A DNA stretch of 64,000 nt, from NCBI GenBank assembly GCA_005281725.1, contig SSBO01000007.1:2238402-2302401 (forward strand), given 5' to 3'. Made by a program: the position numbers and the translations under genes. This stretch comes from Wuchereria bancrofti. Lineage: Eukaryota > Nematoda > Chromadorea > Rhabditida > Onchocercidae. This document shows, in pieces, positions 39,515 through 51,925 of this stretch; position 1 is the first letter of the stretch; every line of letters begins with the position of its first letter. The notes beneath the pieces are model-generated. The model ran no database searches and was not told the DNA's origin. It saw only the letters and a program-made list of their open reading frames with translations.

Positions 39515-42500
39515 ATGTCGAATATGAAGGCTGATGGTGATGGCGGTGATAGTAGCAGTAAAGGGTCATCTGTGTCAGCATCACCATCACCGCCTGTAAC
39601 ATCCTCTTCGTTACTTTCTTCGAAGCAACAATCAACTATTGTTAATGTAATACCGCCACCAGCATCCGATGATACGCAGCGAGCACCTCTTGCGGAACCT
39701 GAACAAACCGAGCATCATAACCTGAAACATCGTGGAAGCATCTGGGATACTTATGTTGAAATGAGTGATGTTACTGAGCGGAAACGAAGAATGACCCGTC
39801 ACTTTGATAGTATGGATCAGGCACAACATCTGGCTGATCTTGGTAAGGTACTTTCTCATTGAGTGATAACATTTTCTCATAGTTGGTATTTAAATGGCAT
39901 TAAAGGAATAAGAGAAAATTGCCAGAAGTTGTAACATTCTTGTATATTACTACAGTACTTTTTGTTACCTTTTTACCACTCAGAAAATCGCAGAATTCAA
40001 GTCGAACTCATTTTATTGTTGTCTCAGCAAAATGACCATTGAAATGTCCGCAAAGCAAATATCATTTTTGTTGTTTGGATCGGCTTGCATCCTTCTTTCT
40101 TGAAGATCTGTCTCAAAAGAGTCACACTTTCTTCTATAACAATGTAAAAATTAGTTTTTCAATGAAAACAGTGTTCTTATGCGAAGTACTAATTCAAAAA
40201 ATGCATTGAAATTACCAACAAAATTTAAAATAACTTCTGCCAAACTTTTACTTCACCGTGTCCAGTGCTACCTATCGATAAGTAAATGAGGTTTATTATA
40301 AATTGCAATCCACATTTATAATGAATAAACAGAATGGTACCAACAACTTGATTTCACCGTAAATTCATGTCAAAAATTTCAGCTCCTGGCGCACGAGTGA
40401 TGTTTCTGCTAAAAGAACCAGTTGAGTTACCAGCATTATTTACGGAGATGGGTGAATTAACCCGTTCCGGAACGGTTGAAGAATGGCGTGAAACAGCTCG
40501 ATGGGTAAAATTCGAAGAAGATGTCGAGGAAGGTGGCAATCGTTGGTCAAAACCGCACGTTGCTACTCTCTCATTGCATGCGCTTTTCCAACTACGCTCT
40601 TGCTTGATGAACGGTGTTATCATCATGGATTCTGAAGCGAAAGAATTTTCAGAACTCATTGGTAAGTTTAGTTTTTGTATCTTCCACTCGATTAATTTCT
40701 GTATGTAAAAATTTGAATCACATTTTTCTCCGAAGAGTGTGAAAGTACATTCCTGATATATCATTTTTTTTTTTTACCCGCAAGCTATAAGTCCAACATT
40801 ATTTTCACTTAGTGGTCAAATTTAAAAAGACATGAATTTTCAGAAGAGGTTTTGGAACATTTGGTGGCATCAGGACAGTTAGAAGAGACGGAAGTTGATG
40901 AAGTTCGTAATGTACTTTCAAAGAGGCATACTCACCAGTATGAACAGGTGATTAATTAACTTCAATTTTCTTATATTTATTAAAGTAGTAATGAAAACTC
41001 CATCTATTGCCCGTTATTTTCTATAACTCATTTCTTCCACTCAATGCCAATATCAGCATAAGCTGCTTTACTATCACAAGTGTATGTAATGAACGTCTAT
41101 GTAATGCCTTCCGTTATTCAGTTAGTACTATCTTCATTTCCTTCCAAACCATGGCCATTAATTGCAGCATGTGATGTGCATTGTTTACATTGTGAATACA
41201 TTTAATTTGGTATTTTTCTTCCTTATCACTTCAGTTTTTCGAAGTTAGAGCGAAATGAGCTTTACAAAACCTTAATAATGAAGCATTTCAAATTTTATGT
41301 TCTCTAATTTCATCTCCTCTGAATTCGTTTACTTTCATGTACTTTTCCCGATTTGTTTGTCTCTGGTTCATATTTCTTATGGATTCAGGAAAACAAAGAT
41401 TATTTGGTTATTATTATCGGGATGAGTTTCTGTAATATTTAAAAAAAAATGTAATATTTTAAATAAAAAGGAGGCGAAATGATTCAATTCTTTATTCAAA
41501 CAGAGGAATTTGAAGTTGGAAGAATGAAAGGCAAAAATATAAGTGACATTTCCTTCTAATTGAGGCGCGTGGAACAGGAAATGGTAATGGTTCTTCTCAA
41601 AGTGGTTTCTTAAATGCAGTGCGCTCGATATCTGATATCGGCAAAACATTTTCACATGGACGGAATCTGGGGAAGTTGCAAGAGGAAACGATAAACGAAG
41701 GCACTGAAACATCGTCAAAAACGCCAAATTTGAAACTACCAGAAGTAATTCTTTTTTCTCTTGGGTTTATTGGTATTTTCAACTACTCGTAAATCTCTTA
41801 CAACTTTATACTGTAATTGGACTTAGTCTGTTGAGAAGGATGCGAGTAGAGAGTGTTTATTTTGTAATATATCATTCCTATCTAGTTAGTCAAATGATCA
41901 AAGTCGTTAGATTACTAAAACTCTTCTTTCCAAAACTTTCCACTTTTAATTGTTTAGATATTAGCATCATCGAACTCTCAGATTTTAGTACTGAGCAATA
42001 CTTTTTGTTGTTACTGGGAAATCCTTAAGTAAGTCGTTCGGCTCCCTAATGTATATTTGCGAAATCGCTCGTAAGACGCCCGATCATGTACGTAATTTTT
42101 TTAGAGGTTATTTGTATTAAACAAATGTAAGGTTCGAATGTTTGTTTATTTTCGCAGAGGTTTGCAATGCTTCGAAAATTTAGACTTCTTTAAAATGGGC
42201 TTTATTTATAGATCCAGCAGACGTATATAACTGCGGTATTTCTTCAGTGTTTTTATTCTTTCTGCGTTAAATTAAAACTTTTCAAAAATTTCTAATCTCT
42301 AAATGAATGGTTTGTCATTTATTAAGTTTTCATATGCAACTTTAAACTCAGAAGCCTTAGTTGATGTGAACAATATAGGTGGATAGGTGAAGTAATTAAC
42401 TGTATTTAGACATAAATTGAAATTTATTTCAAAATGCTTCAGTGACGTGACAAGTGGAAGAGAGAGAAGAAAAAAAACGAAGAAGCATATCATTTTTCAG

Positions 42501-45500
42501 TAATTCGACCAAACTTTGATTAAGCAAGCTTACTATTCCAATAGAAATTTGATTTGTATAAACTGCTCACGGAGATTATCGGAGGATCGTTCTGATATTT
42601 CCACCGTTTTAGTTTTCGATTTGATGGAAATATATTTTATCGCTTTTTTAACCTCCGTTTGATCAGAAATGGTTGTTCTTTTACCAAATTTTCGAAATTT
42701 TTTTTCCTTTTTAATAAATTTTCATGAATTTGGTAAAGCAGGAAGAACCGCTTTTTTGGTCGAAATAAGAGAAAGTTAAGATACGGCACCAAGTTTTGAA
42801 AAAATTTTTTTTGAAATTTTCGAAATGAATAAATAGCGTACAATATTACTAATGATTATATAAGAATTGGCTGATGACTGTGAGGAGAAGAATTCAGTAC
42901 TGATGGATGTGATTTCATGAACTAAGCAGTATCGACGTACTTTTTAAGTAGAAGGCGGAAGAGGAAAAGGAGGAAGTGATGATTTGTTTAGCATGTACTC
43001 GAAACCTCTATTATGCTATGTAAATTTGATTTCAACTTCTCATTATTCATTTCATGTATCGAAACTCGAATTAAATGCATTTAAATGCTATGCATGATCC
43101 GGCTAAGTGGTATTTTTGGAGCTCAGTTAGAAATTAAGGAAAGAATATATTGACGAGAGAAAGTTACACATACTCTCTGATAATTTTCTTTCATATCTTT
43201 TTGCTTCTGTTAGACTGTAATTCTAATCATATAAAATGAGCAAGAAATACGCTAGCATTAGCTGTTGGAGTAGAGTTAGGAAAAATTAATAAAGCAAAAC
43301 TTCAATATATATGTGTGCTTACAATATATGTTACATACGTAGTTCATTCGTTTTTAATCATTTATAATGCACATATGGGGAATAAAACATATACAATTAT
43401 GTATATAATAGATATTGAAGTAATTGACACCTTGGCTGGATGAGTTACTTGAAGTAATTAATATATGTAGTACATGTTCACGTGAAATGATTTCACTTAA
43501 TCTGACTATACTTGCAATCAGTTGTCAGCTGTTTTCGTGAGAGATCAGCGTAGGAAATCTATTCCACTGGAACTGAAGTATTTGGTAATGAGATTTGCAA
43601 TGACTGTTCACTTCTTCACACCGATTTGCAATGGCAGTTTACTTATCACATTTCACTTCCAGTGATATGCAATATATTGTATTAAATTAGTTCATAATTT
43701 CATTAAACGAATTACTAAAGTATTTGTAAAAAATAAAAGTTTAGTTGGAGTTTTAACAATTTTCAATTGAAGTTTGACTAATAAATGACCAAACGGAGCG
43801 GTTAGATCAATTACAGATTGGGAATTAACTTTTAAGAGAAGGGATCAATCTTAATTAAAAATGAATGGTTAGAAATCATTTCTCGAAATATTATAAAAAG
43901 TTGATTAGTAATTAGTACAATAATAAGTGGATTTAGATTGATTTTTACTTAACTTCTTTTCTCATTCCAGGTCGGGTCAGCGCCGAAAGAGATAACACGT
44001 GAGGGTTCTCATGCCGATGTAAAAGGAAATCTTCATTTCATGAAAAAATTACCGTCTGGAGCGGAAGCATCAAATGTACTAATCGGTGAAGTGGACTTCC
44101 TAACTCGATATATCACCGCTTTTGTCCGATTGAAAAATGCGGCAACTCTTGGCGATCTCACTGAAGTAAACCTTTTTTTACAATCAGATTTTTCTAATTT
44201 CCTGCTAATTCATTAATTGTCATTTTAAAATTTAGGGTGTTTTTGAACTTCTGGAAGTTATGTAATTATTCGACGCTCCCATATCATATCTTCCGTTTAT
44301 CTGTTCGTAGCTATATTATTAGCTTTTCAGTCTATTTCAATTTTTTTTCAGGTGCCGGTTCCAACGCGATTTTTTTTCGTCTTGTTAGGTCCTACTGGCA
44401 ATGTTGCACAATATCGAGAAATCGGACGTGCAATTGCTACGCTTATGTCTGACGAGGTCCGAAAAATTTTCAGATTGTTGCAAATTTTAATACAATTTCT
44501 ATCTCTAGTCAAGTTTAAATTATTATAAATAACTCTAATTATTATATGAATTTGGTGATATGCAGCTCAATGAATTATTGTTTGGCAGTGCGCATGCTTT
44601 ATATTATTTCGGTGAATTGAAAAATTCATTTCCTTTTCGAACAATACTGCTGCATCATGTTTTTCTAGATATTCCATGACGTAGCGTATAAAGCTCGGAA
44701 TAGTGATGATCTTTTGGATGGTGTTGACGAATTTTTAGATCAGGTTTGTTCACCATGCTACCTAAACTTTTCAAACTTCTCAAATCTCAGTCTGAAAGCA
44801 CTATCCTGAGGCACTCGTCAATTTTCAGGCTAAAAATACAAATTCATACTGTTATCCTTTTTCAGGTTACAGTATTGCCACCTGGTGAATGGGATCCAAA
44901 TATCAGAATTGAGCCACCAAATAAAGTGCCATCACAGGATAAACGGAAACATGGTGATGAATTATTGCTTACAAAAGTTCCTGCTCCGAAAAAAGTAATG
45001 ATTCGCTTTCTGAAAATAAAAAACTTTCATCAATTTCGAAACTTTTGGTCAATTTTCAGGAAAAAAATTGATTGAATAATTAACTGGCATAGGAAATGAG
45101 AATAACTGATTGAATATCTCTGTAAAAGTTAAAAGGAAAATAAAATATATGGATAGTTGATATGCAGATATGCAGGAAATATGCAATAAAAGATATGCAA
45201 TTGCAGGAAGTGGAAGAGGAAGATTCTCATGCTAACGATCCGGCCTTAAAACGAACTGGTCACTTGTTTGGTGGTTTAATAATGGATGTAAAGCGCAAAT
45301 ATCCTTGGTACTTATCCGATTTTACCGATTCATTAAATCTACAGTGTGTCGCTACATTTTGTTTCATGTATTTTGCATTGCTTGCACCTATTGTTACCTT
45401 TGGAGGACTACTCGAAGAAGCAACACATCAAAGAATGGTAATATTTTGTTGAAATTTCGATTTCTTTAACTCCAAAATTCTTATAGTTCTACTGGTACTA

Positions 45501-48500
45501 ATAAGTTTTTTTTTTTTACAGTCTACGAAAGATGTGTAATACTCAAATATCCATTATTAGGTTTATTAAGAGGTTATAACAGAATAACGGAAAAATACAT
45601 TAGTTGAATTTACTTATTATCAGGTAAGTGTTATCAAATGGTTTTGTCACATTTGTGAATTTTTATTTTTCAGGCCGCAATGGAAAATTTATTTGGTGGT
45701 GCAATCTGCGGTGTTATCTATCATTTATTCAGTGGTCAACCTCTTACAATAATTGGTTCCACAGGACCAGTTCTAGTATTTGAGACGATCGTGTTCGATT
45801 TATGTGCTAGTTTGAATCTTGACTACCTCTCATTTCGTTTCTGGATTCATGTTTGGACTGCCTTCATCTTATTCGTGATGGTGATTACGGATGCTAGCGC
45901 TTTGGTTTGTTTTCTATTCAAATTCATTACTTTATTCCTTCAGTGCAGTTGCTGCAGCAAATAATAGAATATCGGATTTTATTTGGACAGGTTCGTGAAG
46001 AGCACAATACATCTGAAATCATCAGCACTATTTTAAAGCAATTTTAAGGTTATTTTCAGGTATCATATATAACGCGCTTTACGGAAGAATCATTTGCAAC
46101 TTTAATAGCTGTTATTTTTATATATGAAGCAATAATGAAACTTGTCAAGATCAGAACACAGCTAGATATAGTTGAGTACAACAAGACGGTAAAATGTTTG
46201 CTTTTTTTTAGTATTCCATTTGTCTGAATATTGAGTTTTTTGTTGGCCAAATTTCTTGTGTTAAGTTTAATATTTCAGAATCCACATGCGATTTGTCGCT
46301 GTGTTGGTAAGGATGTTTCTATAGTGAAAGCTCTAGGTGTCATCGAGAAAAACAACTGGAAAGATATCGTTCATAATAATACTTTCATCGATTATTCTCA
46401 GGCAAATATTCTTTATGTCATTTATTCTTCTGCCATAAAATCTGATTATTATAAGTAATGTTGTTGGGAAATCTTGAAACGAAAGCTTGTCAGTAAGAGC
46501 GAACTGCTTTATTTTTTAGATTTGATGTCAGAGTATAAAACAGGATTTTTCTTAAATAGATTTTCTTTTTTTGGATGACATTCTTTTAATCGTTCAGATT
46601 TTTTCTATTTCTGCTTCATTAAGCAATAAGGTTCTCAGAGTAATGAAGGAATGTTACTTCAAAAACAAATGCGAAAATAAATTATTCATTTATCGAACTA
46701 TTCCTCTAATATTATTCCGCTTTAGGTTGGTTTTGATCGATGTAGAAGGTTGTATGGTACATTGGAAGGGGATGGATGTTTCATACTTTATGATAAATTT
46801 TTGATGTCATTGGTACTAATGTTGGGCACATTTACACTAGCAACTATGTTCAAGGTATTTTCATTTTATGTTTTTTATTGAATAGCACAATTTCTGTTTT
46901 TTTTTTAAATTTTTTTCTTTTTGAATTTTTAATCTTTTTTTCTTCCCATGATGGGACTCAGGCAGCTCTTAAACACTGATTCGAAATATAGCATTCAATT
47001 TCAAAAAAGCAAATATTGGGAGGATGATTTCTCCAGTTCCTAATATTATCGTCACTGTCTCTGCAAATCATTGCTCTTCACAACTAGATAAAAGATTTCT
47101 TTGACAAATTTTGCTTTGTTCCGAATCTTATTATAATAGAAATGTCATTTAAATTAGGAACTTTTAAAATGTTTACTTATGCCTTTTATAAATCTCTCAT
47201 CTTTTAAATATTTTTTCTCATTCGTCTTTTAAAAACTGAACATCTATTATTAATTACTTTTATGTTTAGTGATTTCTCTCTTACATCTGTTTGCCGTAAA
47301 GTTCATAAGTGAACATTCTACAGTAGTTCAAATTATGCAAATCTGACTTTATGGAGCAAATTTCTTCTTTCATACAGTTCCTTTAGAATAAGACCAATTT
47401 TGATAAATTCCAATCAAAATAGATCTTGCTCTTTGGTATGAAAATCCCTAATATCCCCCAAAAACAGTTTGCATTCAGTAACCTTTGTTGTTACATTAGT
47501 ACTAGTTTGTGTAAATGTTACTACTTCCAACCAGTATCACAATATTCAACATTTCAGTAAATTTGTTTTCTTTCTGTCAGGAGTACTTGCCATTAACCAA
47601 CTGAAAAAAGTATCAAATCAATTTTTTAATGTTTGCCAGGCATACTTTTAACTAGCAATTCAACTTTCTGCCAAACTTGAATTCAGTTTGTTGCATTTGC
47701 AGAGAATGAGGAACACGTGTTATTTCCCATCACGAGTTCGACAAATTTTCAGTGATTTTGCAGTGATGATTGCTATTGTTATAATGACTTCTGTTGATAT
47801 GTATGTTGGTATCAGCACTCCCAAACTTAATGTCCCTTCCACTTTCCGAGTAATGTTTTCAATCCTGCAAACAGAAAATTTACGTCAAAATATAGCAAAG
47901 AACTGAAATTTTTCAGATACAAGCGAAATTTTAATGAATAGGAAATTCCCATAAGTTCAATTTTTTCTCAGAGTTCTATTTGCTGAAATTAAGGGCATTA
48001 GAAAGAGATTTTTCTTTCATTTCAACGAGTCATTAACAAGTAAAGTGTCAAGTTTCTAAACAAATAAAGAAACAAGTAGTAATAATGATTATATTTTAGC
48101 CTACATGGGAAGGGCGTGGTTGGTATGTACCACCTTTTAACGGTAATCCATTTTGGACAGTAATTGTCTCTTTTATACCAGCAATACTTGCATGTATTCT
48201 GATTTTTATGGATCAACAAATTACTACTGTTATCGTGAATCGTAAGGAAAACAAGTTAAAGAAGGTATTTAATTTCTTCATTTTCCCATTTCGCGATTGC
48301 TTAATTTGACATTGAAATGTGGACATGAGAAACTAAAACTTTTAATTTCCATTGACCAGTAATATAAAATATTTAAATCACCAGTATGCACAATATTCCT
48401 AATCAACACTAGTAAATTTGCTTATATAAGGAAACACTGGATTTATTTCACTGTTTGAAAGCACAGATCCATATTGAAAAAAAAAAGTAAATTTTAAATA

Positions 48501-51500
48501 TTTATCCATCTCACTCTGAAATTAATTTTTACTAGTTAATTGATTTGCAGGGTTACGGTTACCATTTGGATTTATGTGTTTTAGCATTTCTTATCCTCGT
48601 GGTTGGCACACTTGGATTGCCCATATATGTGGCAGCCACGGTACTTTCAATAAATCACGTTAATTCATTGAAGCTGGAATCGGAATCTAGAGCTCCGGGT
48701 GAAGTTGCTCAGTTTATTGGTGTTCGGTAAGTTTGTTAAATTCTCGAAATTTCTGAATTAAGACGGTGATTTTTTGATGTCCAGTTACTATTGTTTCCCT
48801 AGAAATTGGGAAACTTGGCAAAAATACAAGTGGAGTTTTCGAGATGCATAAATTTTGAAAGATAATTCAGCTGCAAAAGTTAAGTAATAATATTAATTAC
48901 TGGCTTAAAAACTCTTCTGTGATGTTAGAATGTGATTAAACAGTATTTAGATAAGAAAAAGGTGGAAATGGACTTAAAAAGTTAAACAAGATACTTTTAC
49001 CTAGACCATTGAAAACGTTATCAGCTAAACGATTAGGAAAAGTATAACCATAGCTTTCTTTTAAAAATAGCCAGGAAATCATCAAAATAGGTATTTTATT
49101 GAGTGATTTGACAAATGTAATTTAAAGCAATTCGAATGATTTATATGAATGGTGCTTCAAAAATATTACTTTTTTGTTAAAAACTATTTCCATAGTAAAA
49201 ATTTTTAGGGAACAGCGAGTGACTGGTATTATTACTTTCATATTTATTGGCTCTTCGGTACTAATGACGGGTGTGTTGAGCCATATACCAATGCCTGTGT
49301 TATATGGTGTGTTCTTATACATGGGTATCGCTGCGCTTGGAGGCATACAACTCTTCGATAGAATTCTTCTCTTACTAATGCCGATGAAGTTTGTTTTAGA
49401 ATTACTTTTTGAAACTTTCTTTTTCAGATTTATTTTTTGACTTTTTTAATGATTTTTCAAATCCATTTCAAACATAATTTTCTAATATTAATTAGGCCTG
49501 TTTCATTTCTACTTAAGTAATAACTATGTCAATAAGGACCTTGTGCTTCGATCTTCGATCTTCTAGATAACCTGATAATGTCAAATATGTAACCGTTTTC
49601 TAAATTATACAGATGTCCTAGCACCGGATAACTAGTCTTGACAAAATTTCAAGTGTATGTTTCATAACTAGTTATAAGTTCCAGATACCAGCCAGATACA
49701 ATTTACATTCGACATGTGCCAATATCTGTGATTCATAAGTTCACATTCTGCCAGGTAGCATGTCTTGCAGTTTTGTGGACCGTCAAATCTATCAAACGAA
49801 CTTCTATTGCTTTTCCAATTATGGTATTGTGTTTCATTTAAGTTTATTTAACTCGTCTTATTCTTCAACCTCGCTAACTATTAAAATGTTACGTCAATGT
49901 GATATCATAATATTGAATAAATTTTACACTATTTAGCGTAAAAGTAAATACATATTACGATTTTCATTGAAATTTCTCAAATGCCAGTGAAAAGTGCTAT
50001 AAAAACTGTATTATGATACTATGTTTCAGTTAAAAAATGATTGTAATTTTACGAACATTCGGGCTTCTATAATAGTATCATGAGTGCTTTTTTTTTTAGT
50101 TGGTGGTTATGGTTGCTGTTCGCAAGATTATGGAAAAATTCTTCACGGAGAAAGATTTGCGTTATCTGGACGATAAGATGCCTGATTTCCATTTGAGAAA
50201 GAAGGAGGATATGAAGAGAAAGAAAAGTGTAGTGGTGCGTTCGCATTAATTTGCTTCATCACTCGTGATGAACATATCTTTTTGGATGAATTCCGGACAT
50301 CTTTCTGGATGAATTTCGGACATCTTTCTGGATGAGTTTCGGACATCACATGAAACAGTTTGCAAATAGTGGTTTCACTACATTAAGCTTGAAATGAGCG
50401 CTTTTTTAGGAAGAATTCGACATAGATCTGGAAGAGAATCAAGGTACAATACATGCAGTGAAGACAGAAGCACATTTGCACATTCCAACAGCAAGTGGGG
50501 AAATAATCAAGATTCCTCTAGCAGCAATTCAAGAACCTTCGCATAATATTCACAATATGAATATTTCGAATGAAGTAAACAGAACTGGAATGTGGAAGCA
50601 TATCACTTTGGGAGCGAATCAGTTGTCTTCCACAACAGCTGTGTGAGTGTTATTTCCATGAAGTGACCAACAGAAAGTTTAAAGGAAATTTCTTTTTCAT
50701 TCCAAATTCGTTTATCATACAATATTATTTGCTTATTGTGGTAAGAGAAATATTGACTGGATGTCACTTCCAAGTTAGCCAATTAGATGTAGACATTAAC
50801 CAGTGAAGATTCAATTGTCCCTACAGCCAATTTACAAAAGCTTCCTGAAATGAAAAAGTTCTACATCTTCTGCGTTCCTTTCAACATTTTTTGTTACATG
50901 GGGATAGCAAGATGCATTTGCGTATCTTCATCGAAAGCACATTACAGAATAACTAAGCAGTTTTTGGCGAAATTTTTCCATAAAAAACTTTTCAAACTTT
51001 TTTTTTGCTGATTTAATGAGAAAATTTATTAATTTTAGGAATTTGAGCCATAATAATAATGTGGGGAAGGTTTGTAATGTTTTTATTACTAAAAGTATTA
51101 CAATTTAAATCAATATAAATTATGAGAACAATTATATTGTCTCTTGCACTACTAAAGTTTTTGCATTATGATTTCAATTTAACTCATTATTGAAGGGATG
51201 AGGCTGATAATAATCACTGTTAAGTCTGAATCACTAACTTGTGACTTTGAAGTCATTGGTACTTTGCAACCACATTACATTTGATGCAAAAGTTTGGTAG
51301 AGCATACGTCGAAAAGTAATTTGCAATTGATGCGTATATTTGATGATTAGAATTTGGAAACAGAAAAATACGAAGAAAGTTGAAGCCGCGATCTTTAATC
51401 TTTAATATGTATCACTGATTAATTCTTTGGGATCATGGATCATCGATTATTGAAATTTAGTCAAAACACAATCGTGACGAAAACTGAGAAAAGTTTGGTC

Positions 51501-51925
51501 TCTATTTATTTTTGTTGTTAATACGTTCATAGTGAACTTTAATTATTCTACTGATTTTTTTTTTTAATTTACTGTGCTGTAAGTTAATGATGCAACATTT
51601 GTTGTCCTACATTTACGTGAACCCAATGATACTGAATATTCCTATAAACTTTACTGCTGTTGCCAGTAAATGTTGCTAAACACGCTTCGAACAGGTCGCT
51701 AAAAATATATGATTATGTGAACGTTTGAGAGATTTGGAAAAATATTTTAAGAAATATCAAGTTTTCAGATCAGCGCCTGATGTGAAGATTCCAGATGATA
51801 ATGAAGAGGATGATGATGCAATAATTATACGGGTCACTAAACCAGAATCAGCAAACGCCAATGTACAATCGAATAACGAGGAAACACCGCTGTTAGATAA
51901 TCAGAAGTCGGAAACTAAAGTATAG
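39515..51925 (+). CDS. abts-1: SLC4-family Na+-coupled-type bicarbonate transporter, 21 exons, 1189 aa
   Basis: Exons: 39515-39842, 40383-40661, 40844-40947, 41565-41744, 43971-44165, 44352-44456, 44669-44743, 44866-44994, 45207-45437, 45674-45904, 46060-46188, 46279-46401, 46726-46854, 47703-47849, 48100-48264, 48551-48726, 49209-49388, 49685-49823, 50100-50234, 50410-50642, 51769-51925; all in phase. Residues about 110-450 form the cytosolic band-3 domain ([50 protein letters not shown]). The membrane domain spans about 495-1030 with STGPVLVFE (571-579), a KLVK motif (646-649) like the stilbene site, and an external loop with four cysteines in the Na+-coupled arrangement (ICRC...DRC...DGC). 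Asp833 in FMDQQIT replaces the glutamate of AE anion exchangers. I infer Na+-dependent HCO3- transport at the plasma membrane; whether it exchanges chloride cannot be read from sequence. Intron 12 appears to use a GC donor. Start ATG is two bases after GTTAG. Confidence 0.94.
41745..43970 (+). other. Large SLC4 intron 4 (2.2 kb)
   Basis: It separates exon 4 (ending NLKLPE) from exon 5 (starting VGSAPKEI). The flanking exons join in phase 0. The intron falls in the variable cytosolic region where mammalian SLC4 genes carry alternative exons, but I recognised none here. It contains an imperfect hairpin at 42671-42749. Confidence 0.6.
42671..42749 (+). repeat. Imperfect inverted repeat in SLC4 intron 4
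   Basis: GGTTGTTCTTTTACCAAATT pairs with GAATTTGGTAAAGCAGGAAGAACC about 35 bases downstream, with a few mismatched or bulged bases. It could fold in the transcript. Confidence 0.55.
46930..47360 (-). mobile_element. Dispersed ~430-bp repeat, copy B, in SLC4 intron 13
   Basis: This is the reverse complement of the repeat at 31580-32021. On the plus strand it begins with a T-rich run, matching the A-rich end of copy A, followed by ATGGGACTCAGGCAGCTCTT. It sits wholly inside intron 13 (46855-47702) and does not touch exon boundaries. Identity to copy A is roughly 75-80% by eye over most of its length. Confidence 0.6.
50281..50349. repeat. 23-bp tandem repeat, three copies, in SLC4 intron 19
   Basis: Three consecutive units of T(C/T)TGGATGAATTTCGGACATCTT with one or two changes each, in the short intron between exons 50100-50234 and 50410-50642. 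Confidence 0.88.
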
